From: Lichtheimia corymbifera B2541
Taxonomy: Eukaryota > Mucoromycota > Mucoromycetes > Mucorales > Lichtheimiaceae
DNA: 64,000 nucleotides
Direction: 5' to 3'
NCBI GenBank assembly: GCA_000697475.1
Contig: JNEU01001148.1
Location: 62,001-126,000 of the forward strand
Shown here: positions 24,399-33,643 of the stretch, piece after piece
Numbering within the stretch: the stretch's first letter is position 1
How the letters are laid out: each line of letters begins with the position of its first letter
Notes under the pieces: model-generated
The model's input: the letters and a program-made list of their open reading frames with translations, nothing else
Told to the model about the DNA's origin: nothing
Database searches by the model: none
Translations under genes and position numbers: made by a program

Positions 24399-24993
24399 TT
24401 CACAATGAACAAACACCACCTGTCATATAGTATCATGCCTACAGCATATGTAAAAACATAAAGGTGCCTGCATCTTTAAACTTTACAATGAAACATGGGG
24501 TCTTCAATCGAGCAATATTGCTCGCCTGGGTGTAGCGCACCTTGGGTAGAAGTTTCACGATCGTCGTGGCCATTCTCAGATTCACCGAATGTCACCACCA
24601 GCCAAAGTCGATCGTGGGTCGACCTCTTGAATTTTTTTTCGACGAGGCTGGTGGTGACATTGGGTGAATCTGAGATTGGCCATGACGAACGTGAAACTTG
24701 CACCCAAGGTGCGCTTCACCCCGACGAGCAACTTTGTTCGATTGAAGACCCCACGTTTCATTGTAGAATTTTTAGTTATGGGCATCTTTATGTTTTGCAT
24801 ATGCTGTAACCATAATGCTATATGAAAGGCGGCCTTCGTTCATTATCAAGTAGGTAGACCCCGATAGAGCCGAAGATGCAGACGGACTTCTTTGTGCAAC
24901 ACAGCTCATTTGCATGATACCTCACAATGAACAAACACCACTTGTCATGTATCATCACGCTTATAGCATATGTAAAAACATAAAGGTCTCTGT
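24399..24993. repeat. Direct-repeat pair flanking a hairpin
   Basis: The blocks at 24399-24475 and 24921-24993 are about 75 bases each and near identical (CACAATGAACAAACACCAC..., then AGCATATGTAAAAACATAAAGG). They flank or overlap the inverted repeat at 24426-24821, as if a composite or nested element had formed. Confidence 0.7.
24426..24821. repeat. Long imperfect inverted repeat (hairpin), arms about 177 bp, loop about 42 bp
   Basis: The left arm at 24426-24603 and right arm at 24646-24821 are reverse complements with about 15-20% mismatches by eye. Conserved blocks include ATGAAACxTGGGGTCTTCAATCGA, GCGCACCTTGGGT and TGTCACCACCAGCC next to the loop. The left arm also holds a perfect 16-base palindrome, CGAGCAATATTGCTCG, at 24509-24524. 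A foldback MITE or a head-to-head insertion of one repeat module would both give this. No transposase is seen. Confidence 0.75.
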
Positions 24994-25630
24994 TTCTCCA
25001 AATCACTATAATGATGTGTAGAGGCTTTATGGGAACGATGTTGATCAGCATGACCGATAGAACCTCCTGACCAAGTTTCGAGGTCGCCATGGGCAATATC
25101 GGCGCGCACGGCCGCATGCCCTATTTATGTTACCATCCATTCATCGTCTCTCCCACATTCAAGGTTTTCATAACGAACTCTGGGGTTTTTATGGGAACGA
25201 AATTGCTAGGCGTGGTTGAAAGGGTATTGTGTGAAAGTTTCAGGTTCGAGGTGGGCAATCTCGGGGAACAGGAGCGCCGACCCTACTTTTCCCTAAATTT
25301 GGGCTGGCCGGCATTCAAAATGTTCATAATGAACCATGCGGTTTTTAAATGCATGAAGTTGATCAGCATGTCTCAGAGAACCTTCATACCAAGTTTGAGA
25401 TTCGAGATGGGGAATCCCAAGGTTATTCATACTAAATGACATTTCAATGAATCCGGACGGGTGCGGAATTTCCGTCTGTCATAGTCAACCCCCATTACAC
25501 CCTCCCATTCAAAATCTTCAAATGGAGCATGAGTTCTTTATTAATTAAAAGTTGATCAGCATGTCCAAAAGCATATTGTATGAAAGTTTGAGGTTCGAGA
25601 GAGGCAATCTCAAGATCATGGATCAATTTA
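24980..25630 (+). repeat. Degenerate ~150-bp repeat modules, about four in a row
   Basis: Units start near 24985, 25125, 25285 and 25495. Each holds the order: ATGA-x-C-ATG-like block, TTTTTATGGGAACGAA or TTTTTAAATGCATGAA, GTTGATCAGCATG or ATTGCTAGGCGTG, then GAAAGTTTGAGGTTCGAGATGGGCAATCTC. The hairpin arms at 24426-24821 and a piece at 29571-29650 are further copies. Two units (25089-25439) form one open frame in which the translated pattern VF..TKLL..V.R.L..SFRFEVGNL repeats. Confidence 0.65.
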
Positions 25631-26045
25631 CAGTGTGCATGGATATGTGGTGCAGTGCCTGACCTATCTAACTTCCAGCTCTTCCACTCCCAACCTCTAG
25701 TCTCCTTCCTCCCATTCTCAACTGTTGCCCCATTCAAGTAGAACGACAGCCGGCGAACGATTGTCCTCCTTCAACCCATCATGACAAGCCTACAATTGCT
25801 TTGACCGAACGGCAAGTGCCTGGCGTGTGCACCCCACGACTACACACGCCTTCCTTGATACTACATATGCTCTTGTACACTCGTCTACCACAATCAAACG
25901 TAACAGCATTCATTCCAGCAGCTGCTATTAGCGAAGCCCTTGCCCCATTGTCGTCAAGTTATTTGCAGCAACATGCCTTACGACCTTTGTTACGTAGACA
26001 GCAGATAGCCATCATATAGAAGCAGCTTCATTTACTCGTAGCAAC
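25478..26045 (+). repeat. Dispersed element, inverted partner of 1-690
   Basis: Begins CATAGTCAACCCCCATTACACCC and ends near AGAAGCAGCTTCATTTACTCGTAGC. Aligned by eye over its whole length to the start of the window in opposite orientation. Its first part is one of the degenerate ~150-bp modules. No terminal inverted repeat or target duplication could be identified. Confidence 0.7.
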
Positions 26046-26725
26046 TTGTTTCAATACATACAACTACTTATGGATATGGATATGGATATTGTTTTGATAC
26101 ATGCGATGGAAGGAACTGGATATATGCATCGCGTGGAAAGGGAGCATTTGTTCTTACGTGTCCTTTGTGAACCTGACCTTGACGCTATTATCCTGAACAA
26201 TTGGTGCCTTACACGCTATTCCACGGCAGCTGGCTATCAACATGCTTTGTGCATGTACATCCGTCATCATACAGCTCCCTGTTTTACGTCCATTCATCCA
26301 CTTTTGCACAACGAATGCACGCCAAAGGATAGGAACTTTCCAAATCGATGTTTCTTCACTTGTGACGGATGCTGGATTAAAAGGTCGCTTTCGCGAATGT
26401 GATATTGTGTTGGCCATGTATCTACAGTGTAAGAGACCTCGTCGTGCGTGTGTGGGCATGTGACGCATTGTTTTACGGGAAGATTTGTGAATGCAAACGC
26501 AGGTTATACATATCCATTTGCTGGCTTGTAATAAGGAAGAGGAAGAGTCTGATTGATTCATTTTGTCTTTAACAAAGCCTGTATTCGATAGCATAACTCA
26601 TCTCCCTTTTTTTGTGATTGTACCCTGTTATAACGTCGTAACACACATTCCTCTTTTGCGATCAAGATCCTGTCAAGAGAGTCGTTTTATTGATTTACGG
26701 TAAGAGATCGTTGTAATGTGGGTAA
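26046..26725. other. Unassigned stretch with overlapping open frames on both strands
   Basis: Frames at 26046-26402 (plus), 26242-26463 (plus) and 26154-26594 (minus, about 146 codons) overlap and none resembles a known family. It starts with a short TGGATA repeat. Probably decayed element sequence. Confidence 0.3.
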
Positions 26726-27121
26726 TTATATGGTTAAGGGCGGTTGAGTGTAAGAGTGGATGCCTAGGATCTGGGAACAGTAATCGCATGCGATGGCCGT
26801 TTCAGCATTTAGTGAGCTACCGCCGCTTGGACCATTGGATGCAGCAGGTGCCGATAACCGATATTGTATGATACCCCAAAGCCTGATGACTCTGCTATTG
26901 CTCACGTACCCTTGTCGACCTAAATCCCATTCGATCATAAAGTCCATAGCAACAAGAGGGGAAATTTGGTTTATTGTTATATTGATAAAAGCATTGCCGT
27001 TGAGTTCCCTGTAATGGATGATAACTAGACTAGTAGTAATAAAGAGTGAAATGAAATCTAACTCGTGGCCACCCGACACATTGAGAAGAACCCCCAAATA
27101 TGCCAATGGGAGTATGAACAA
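26726..27121 (-). other. Possible short gene or fragment, unrecognised
   Basis: A 131-codon frame reading LPLAYLGVLLNVSGGHELDF and ending SQILGIHSYTQPPLTI. Its 5' side runs straight into the 157-bp tandem array, whose minus-strand translation contains a hydrophobic stretch (VAVVLVAWVFSLLLARLQ). The array may have amplified the 5' part of this frame. No domain recognised. Confidence 0.2.
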
Positions 27122-27125
27122 CCGG

Positions 27126-27710
27126 CCTCATCACTGTTCCAATGTATACAGCAACGAGGGGCAGTTGATTGAAGCCTGGCTAATAGTAAACTAAACACCC
27201 AAGCAACCAAAACAACTGCAACTTCACGAGTGAACAACCGATCGTCCAAAGACCCAAGCAGCTCAGAGTATATAGCAGCCAGCCTCATCACTGTTCCAAT
27301 GTATACAGCAACGAGGGGCAGTTGATTGAAGCCTGGCTAATAGTAAACTAAACACCCAAGCAACCAAAACAACTGCAACTTCACGAGTGAACAACCGATC
27401 GTCCAAAGACCCAAGCAGCTCAGAGTATATAGCAGCCAGCCTCATCACTGTTCCAATGTATACAGCAACGAGGGGCAGTTGATTGAAGCCTGGCTAATAG
27501 TAAACTAAACACCCAAGCAACCAAAACAACTGCAACTTCACGAGTGAACAACCGATCGTCCAAAGACCCAAGCAGCTCAGAGTATATAGCAGCCAGCCTC
27601 ATCACTGTTCCAATGTATACAGCAACGAGGGGCAGTTGATTGAAGCCTGGCTAATAGTAAACTAAACACCCAAGCAACCAAAACAACTGCAACTTCACGA
27701 GTGAACAACC
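27126..27710. repeat. Tandem array, 157-bp unit, about 3.7 near-identical copies
   Basis: Units begin with CCTCATCACTGTTCCAATG at 27126, 27283, 27440 and 27597. Copies are almost identical, which implies recent or homogenised amplification, unlike the decayed repeats around them. Each full unit has a CAGAGTATATAGCAG segment that could act as a TATA-like element. Confidence 0.9.
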
Positions 27711-27867
27711 AGCTGCGCAAGAAACAAGGGAGAGGAGGGGGTGGCCAGGTGCTTTGAGGTGTCTCATAGAAACGCGTCATCACTCGAATGTGGTCTCCGA
27801 TAACTCAGATCGTTCTTGCTTGTTCGCATTTTGATTGACTTGAAACTTCCACGATCGCGTTGTCGCC

Positions 27868-28338
27868 ATGAGACTTGCCATTGACTCTGGGTTCCTAACT
27901 CCTGATATCATTTTATGTGTTGCTCAGTACTTGGAGTGATGGGACACATTGTACCAATTTGCACTCACGAGCAAGAGCATGTACAGCCTACTCACAACAC
28001 GCCCTTCACATTTACCTTGGTTGCACAATACCGGAGAGGATCAGAAGGCATGCGTATTCCCAAGTATGACAGCAAAAACTCTCGTTGTGGTATCAGAGTG
28101 CCAGCCTCAGGATTATATCAACCTTCTCAATCGATTTTCAAGAGTTTATTGGGTGGATATCACTGCGCAGCAACCTCAATCCAAACGATATTATAAGACT
28201 TTGATTAAGGCGATGATCCATCTCAAACGTCGGTTATGCCTGTGTATCACCAACGAACAACACAATGTGCTCACCCCAATTGCCAAGCACGGTCAATCTC
28301 TGCTCGAACACCCATTGATTACTACCGAACCAACCTAG
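27868..28338 (+). pseudogene. Decayed F-box-like gene
   Basis: From the ATG at 27868 one frame reads MRLAIDSGFLTPDIILCVAQ, YLE, then a TGA (27937-27939), then WDTLYQFALTSKSMYSLLTT and about 115 more codons to 28338. The pattern L-T-P-D-I-I-x-x-V-A-x-Y-L...F-A-L-T-S-K-S-M-Y is an F-box. F-box proteins recruit targets to SCF ubiquitin ligases. The in-frame TGA sits inside the F-box and no intron with good splice sites removes it, so I call this a broken copy. The second half (LVVVSECQPQDYINLLNRFS) has the feel of a leucine-rich extension. Confidence 0.5.
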
Positions 28339-29570
28339 TGGAGCCAAAATCGCCTACAATATCAAGTCAAGCAGCTTCCGATCATCAAGTGCAAGCACAA
28401 CCATCACCGTCGACACCCCTGCCTTCATCAATTGAATCAACAAAGCAACATTCTTGTCGATCACAATCAGTATCACAATCAAATACGCCATGGACGATGA
28501 CGCCACAACAATTTTCTGCCATGCTTGATCCTGATTTTCTCGATCAGATTGAAACACCTGAGGATATAACACACACACAAAGGACCTAGCTAAAGTAGCA
28601 GCTTTCATTGCAAAAAAAGGCACATTTTCGCGCGGTTCAAACAGAAGCATCTCAATCGATTACAGTACCATGGGCATGCTTAAGACTCATCAATCGTTCC
28701 ACAAAATACATCCGATGCAATATGGATACTGAAAACGACGCACGCCTCAGTCCAACCAGCATGGTCAATTGAAGCACAGTATCAGATGTTGCCACCAAGT
28801 ATGCACCGCAGCTGATTGAATCCATTATCCAGTTCGATAGTCTTTTCTTTTTTGTCACCAGCCTTGATCTCTTTGGCACAATCGACCCAATGTTGATGAC
28901 TGTGCAAACAACGAATCAATTGTTTTTTCGGTCACCCCCAACGCCGCCATCAAAACGAAGACCATGTTCAAGAAAACAATTTATGAATTATCGATATTTT
29001 TTGGTCATTTGGAATTTTTGTGCACAGGTGGATTTTGGGGCGAGTGGACCAGCAATGAGCTCACACCCTTTCTTGGCTCTTCCATACGAGGACTACCACA
29101 ATCCATGAAGGCGTCCAACAGCACCACCAACATTTTCATCACGGCAACTGCACAAAAGGCAACATTCTCCACCAGACTACTCCGCGAATACGGGAATATG
29201 GCGAGTAACAGTGCACTGGGCTGTCACAGTAGCCAATTCGCGAACAGCGGCTTCTACCCAGTGAATCCATTATATACGACGATCACCAAGCCACATCGTC
29301 AACAAATGGTAGATCGGAAAACTGCTGAGGTGTATAGCAACTGGCACGGTGAAAAAGGAGGATATGTCAGATTTGTTGCGTCAGGCGATTTTGATCAAGG
29401 AATTGGCAACATATTTCAAAAGCAGCACCACAACATCCAATTTGCTAGCAGCTGAAGTGAACAAAAGATTCTACTTTCCAACAATCCGGTCTGTCATAGG
29501 CTGCCTGTCACTGCAGCCAAAGGTAATGCCATGGTACAGACTGCCTGGTTGTTTGGCCTGTGGTCTTTAC
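28339..29570. other. Decayed or unassigned coding-like sequence
   Basis: A Ser/Pro/Gln-rich frame at 28236-28589 overlaps the end of the F-box-like frame. Plus-strand frames at 28890-29108 and 28964-29455 follow. No frame runs through and no domain is recognised. This may be the ruined 3' half of the F-box-like gene plus a second fragment. Confidence 0.3.
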
Positions 29571-29650
29571 TAGAACAAAAGTTGCTCGGCGGGATCGAAA
29601 GTATCTTGTGTGGAAGTTCACGATCGAGATGGGAAATAAAGCTCTATACC
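29571..29650 (+). repeat. Stray copy of the degenerate repeat module
   Basis: AGAACAAAAGTTGCTCGGCGGGATCGAAAG..., then GTGTGGAAGTTCACGATCGAGATGGGAAAT, matches the core of the modules at 24980-25630 in the same orientation. Confidence 0.55.
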
Positions 29651-30002
29651 AATGCTCCCATCCCCATATCTTTAGCATTCCCCACATTGAATTATAGTCA
29701 TACGTAATTGTAAATTCTTTAGTTGTAAATATCTGACCTTATAAACTCATAAGTACTTTGTTACGTCGAAGTAAGAGTTTTAGAATGAAATCCTACGCGT
29801 GCACCATCTAGATTGATGTATGGGAAGAAGGAGTGGACGTATGCTGGAGAATGTACAGGCATCTCTCAATATTGAACCTCGCTTTTTGATGCAACGATTA
29901 CTCGGCTGGGAAGCAATTACCAATAGCTATCAAAAGAACGTGCTAAGAAGAACTTATGATGCATACATGATTATGACAAGTGTAGTGATTTATTGAATGC
30001 TA
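29651..30002. other. Intergenic
   Basis: AT-rich, no gene seen; leads into the 3' end of the Cwc25 gene. Confidence 0.5.
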
Positions 30003-30937
30003 TCATCGAACACGGTGTCTTCTATCATCACTATCACGTCTACGTCTTCGATCCTCGTATCGTTCTTCACTGTGATCCCTCCTTCTTCGCTTTCGATTCT
30101 CGTCATCCTCATCATGTCGCCTGCGATGTCGTGATCCTCGATCATCATCATAATCCCTTGATCTTCGCTTTCGATCCTCATCATGGTGTCGACTACTACG
30201 ATGACTTGAATGATCATGCTCATGTTTCTTTTTTTTCTTTTTCTTGTCCTTCTTCTCTTTCCGCAGTTCTTTGAGCTTCAAAGGATTGTCGACAATGGCA
30301 CGCAAGGATTGTTGTTCACGTTTTTTGATCATCAGCAATGGGTCTTCTCTGATTTTGGATTGGATATCTCGTTCATTGTTCGCATTGGCATTGGAAATGG
30401 CAAATCGTTCAGCAGCTGAGGAAGCAACCTATCCCATTTTTGCATGAGTTTGCATATCACACATACAAAGATCCATCCTACTTACTGTTTCCTTGCTATT
30501 CTTATCCCGGATAAGATTATCCACACTCTTTTTGCCAAGCAAGTATTCTTCCATTTCATCGGCATTGCCACCACCACCTCCAGCACCTTGGTTGGGAGCT
30601 GCATACATCCAGTCAAGCCGATCGGATCGTTTCCTAAGAAGAAATGGTATGTGTTATTAGCAGGTTTTGATAACAGATAATAGTCAACCCATACCTTTGT
30701 CCTGACTCTTCTTGTAATCGCTGAAGCTCCTGAAGCTGACGCTCTTCCATGAGCTCCTTTTTCATTTGCTCAATCTTGTGCTGTTCCTCTGCATGCTTGC
30801 GCTCTTCTTTCCACACTCGCTCTTGATTCTTCAAAGTAGCCGGATGCCAGCTTTTCTTCAAGTTCAAATCTACAACGGCTTATGAGTGATCGGCTCGATT
30901 ACACACTATTCCATGCAGACATACCTCCTCCACCCAT
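30003..30937 (-). CDS. CWC25: Pre-mRNA-splicing factor Cwc25
   Basis: Cwc25 joins the activated spliceosome and promotes the first transesterification. Exon 1 is ATGGGTGGAGGAG (30937-30925). After a GT-AG intron the N-terminus reads MGGGDLNLKKSWHPATLKNQ, which is the Cir_N domain signature, then ERVWKEERKHAEEQHKIEQM, a long helix. Further exons give RLDWMYAAPNQGAGGGGNAD, EYLLGKKSVDNLI and IREDPLLMIKKREQQSL. The C-terminus is a Lys-rich run followed by an RS/RD-like tail (HRSSRHHDEDRKRRSRDYDD) typical of spliceosomal proteins. About 270 residues. Confidence 0.93.
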
Positions 30938-31744
30938 GATAGACGACTGTAAAAAGTAAAAAAGGAAAGTGGGGAGTGAAGAGAATCGGTAGCGGACTAG
31001 AATTTATTTGACTGACACTTGGAGCCATTGCCATGCCAACAATGTATCTATCATCCTTCTTATGCAATAAACTCAATGTACATCTTGCAATGATTCACCA
31101 TAAGTACCACCGCTTATTGAGATAACCCTCAATGGTTATCCCCAAGATGATTGAAAACACGTGATGTCCCTCTTTTCCTTGCCAACATGTTCTATCACCC
31201 GCGCTCACAACATCTCACCACCCCCACGTGCATTATCTAAGGTTGGTGTTGCTATCCAATAAAACAAGGCACCAACAAAAAAAGACATGTATTTGGTTGA
31301 TCCCATACTTGCCCTAGCAACCATAGGCGTCTACTCTGCTTATCTCCAACCACGTAAGATTCTTTGCACTGATGTAGCTTTTATATCCCAGCTACAGTAC
31401 ATCTTTGTTTTAGATTGAATAAGAATATATTTATCTTTGTTTGGTCAATGAGAACAATACATTGCAGGTACCAACTATGTATAATGATGATATATAGGTC
31501 ATAGTGGTAGGGCATATCAAAGTAATAAAGTATTAAGCTGAGACAAGGCTAGGATGGGGTTGGTGAGGGAGGCGGATTAATTGTCGGCGTTATTGATGAC
31601 GGATGCTGCTTGCTTTCTTCTCTCTTTCTTCAACGACTTGTCGCGTACAGACATAGACCGCAAGCACACTCTTGTACAATATCCTAGAACTGAAAAAGCA
31701 ATAACAACTACAACTACGTCTTGTCGTTCTCTCCTTTTACGATA
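30938..31744. other. Intergenic between Cwc25 and Dhh1
   Basis: Divergent promoters for Cwc25 and Dhh1. It contains one short frame at 31287-31418, listed separately. Confidence 0.5.
31287..31418 (+). CDS. Possible 43-residue membrane micropeptide
   Basis: ATG at 31287 opens MYLVDPILALATIGVYSAYL followed by QPRKILCTDV and ends FVLD before TGA at 31416. The first 20 residues form a plausible membrane span. A GTAAGA donor directly after CAACCAC could make a spliced form, but the short candidate introns (38-44 bases) give less convincing tails. No homologue is recognised; it could be chance. Confidence 0.25.
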   Translation: MYLVDPILALATIGVYSAYLQPRKILCTDVAFISQLQYIFVLD

Positions 31745-33356
31745 ATGAGGTATTCATCCATGCGTGTGTTTTCCATTGGAGGGCATCCAATTGAATAACC
31801 TTTTATTCTTCTAGTCACGAGCACGACACTTGGAAACAATCACTTCAATTGCCAGCAAAGGATATCCGTCCCCAGACAGAGGTAAGCAAACGACAGAGAG
31901 AGAGAGAGAGGGAAAAAGTAGTAATCGAGTGATCTATACAGGATGTCACTGCTACCAAAGGCAATGAGTTTGAGGATTACTTTTTAAAGCGCGAGCTCTT
32001 GATGGGCATCTTTGAAGCTGGATTCGAACGACCTTCACCTATTCAAGAAGAGGCTATTCCTATTGCATTGACGGGTCGAGATATTCTTGCACGAGCCAAG
32101 AACGGTACTGGCAAGACGGCAGCCTTTATTATCCCCACGCTCGAGAAGATCAACAACAAGAAGCCCAAGATCCAAGCATTGATTGTTGTCCCGACTCGTG
32201 AATTGGCTTTGCAAACATCCCAAGTGTGCAAGACGTTGGGTAAGCATTTGGGTATCCAGGTCATGGTATCCACTGGTGGTACGACGCTCAAGGATGATAT
32301 TATGCGTCTTGGCGAGACCGTCCATATTGTGGTGGGTACCCCAGGTCGTATTCTGGATCTTGGTTCGCGTGGTATTGCCGATTTCAGCGAAGCCAATACC
32401 TTTGTCATGGATGAAGCCGATAAGCTCTTGTCGCCCGAGTTTGCTCCTGTCATTGATCGTCTCTTGAAGCTCTTTCCACGCGATCGCCAAATCATGCTCT
32501 TCAGTGCCACTTTTCCCATGATGGTCAAGACCTTCAAGGACAAACATCTCAACAAGCCCTACGAGATCAACTTGATGGAGGAACTTACTTTGCGTGGTAT
32601 CACCCAGTTTTATGCCTATGTGGAGGAAAGGCAAAAGGTCCACTGCTTGAATACGCTATTTTCAAAGGTAAGAAGGGAGGAAAGGGATGATCCATGGATG
32701 AAGGATCGTTATTCATATTTTTTTTTGTAGTTGCAAATCAATCAATCCATCATCTTCTGTAACTCGACCCAACGTGTGGAATTGCTTGCCAAAAAGATCA
32801 CGGACCTCGGATATTCATGTTTCTATTCGCATGCCAAAATGTTGCAGAGCCATCGCAACCGTGTATTCCATGACTTTAGAAATGGCGTATGTCGTAACTT
32901 GGTCTGTTCAGGCAAGTAGTAAACGCTTCCTTTTCCTATTCAACAACATGCTGATGAATTGTCTCTATAGATCTTTTGACCCGTGGTATCGATATTCAAG
33001 CAGTGAATGTGGTCATCAACTTTGATTTCCCCAAGAATGCAGAGACTTATCTCCATCGTATTGGTCGTTCTGGACGCTATGGTCACTTTGGCTTGGCTAT
33101 CAACTTGATTACATATGAGGATCGATTTAATCTTTACAAGATTGAGCGTGAATTGGGCACTCAGATTGCTCCTATCCCTGCAACCATCGATAAGCGACTC
33201 TATGTGGCACCCAATGCCTTGGATTCAGCACAAATTCAAATGCCCAACCGTGAAGTAGCAATGGCAACCCGGCAACAGCAGCAGGAACAATTGCAACGTG
33301 GGGGACAACAACAACATCACCATCAACAACAACAACAGAACCGAAGAGCATATTGA
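31745..33356 (+). CDS. DHH1: DEAD-box RNA helicase Dhh1 (DDX6 family)
   Basis: Dhh1 represses translation and activates decapping in P-bodies. The first coding exon is five bases (ATGAG, 31745-31749). The next gives [20 protein letters not shown], then [20 protein letters not shown]. All helicase motifs are present: Q-motif ([14 protein letters not shown]), [28 protein letters not shown] ([10 protein letters not shown]), [28 protein letters not shown] and [13 protein letters not shown]. The DDX6-specific [20 protein letters not shown] is there too. The C-terminal tail is His/Gln-rich. About 455-460 residues. The stop is TGA at 33354. Confidence 0.97.
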
Positions 33357-33643
33357 TCCTTTTTATATTTCGCGCTGTAAATACGTTATTATTCACAAAA
33401 AAAAACAAATGCTGGGCTTTTTTTCTCATGTGTGCAATGATTGGATTGTGTGATGGTTGTGGAGAAGAGCAATAAGTAGTGTAGTGGGATTCGTACTCGT
33501 AAATGCATGTATCGATTATTGTATGTAGGATTGTATATGTACTGTATTCGATTCTGTTTATATTATAACAAGTAATAGAGATGACAGATTATCGTAGGGT
33601 GTAATAGTAATTGTCTGTAAATTGAAGTGCTGTGCACTCTAGT

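Noticed and set aside
24399..25630. Repeats considered as a CRISPR array
   Set aside because: Units are long, degenerate and partly inverted, and the host is a eukaryote.
26154..26594. 146-codon minus-strand frame considered as a transposase fragment
   Set aside because: No catalytic motif, and competing frames on the other strand are nearly as long.
32020..32035. GATTCGAACGACC considered as a tRNA B box
   Set aside because: It lies inside the Dhh1 coding exon with no matching A box or cloverleaf; no tRNA was found elsewhere by eye.
32035..32643. Long antisense open frame (about 200 codons) opposite the Dhh1 helicase core
   Set aside because: A shadow of strongly biased codons in a conserved gene; it has no family resemblance and no promoter.
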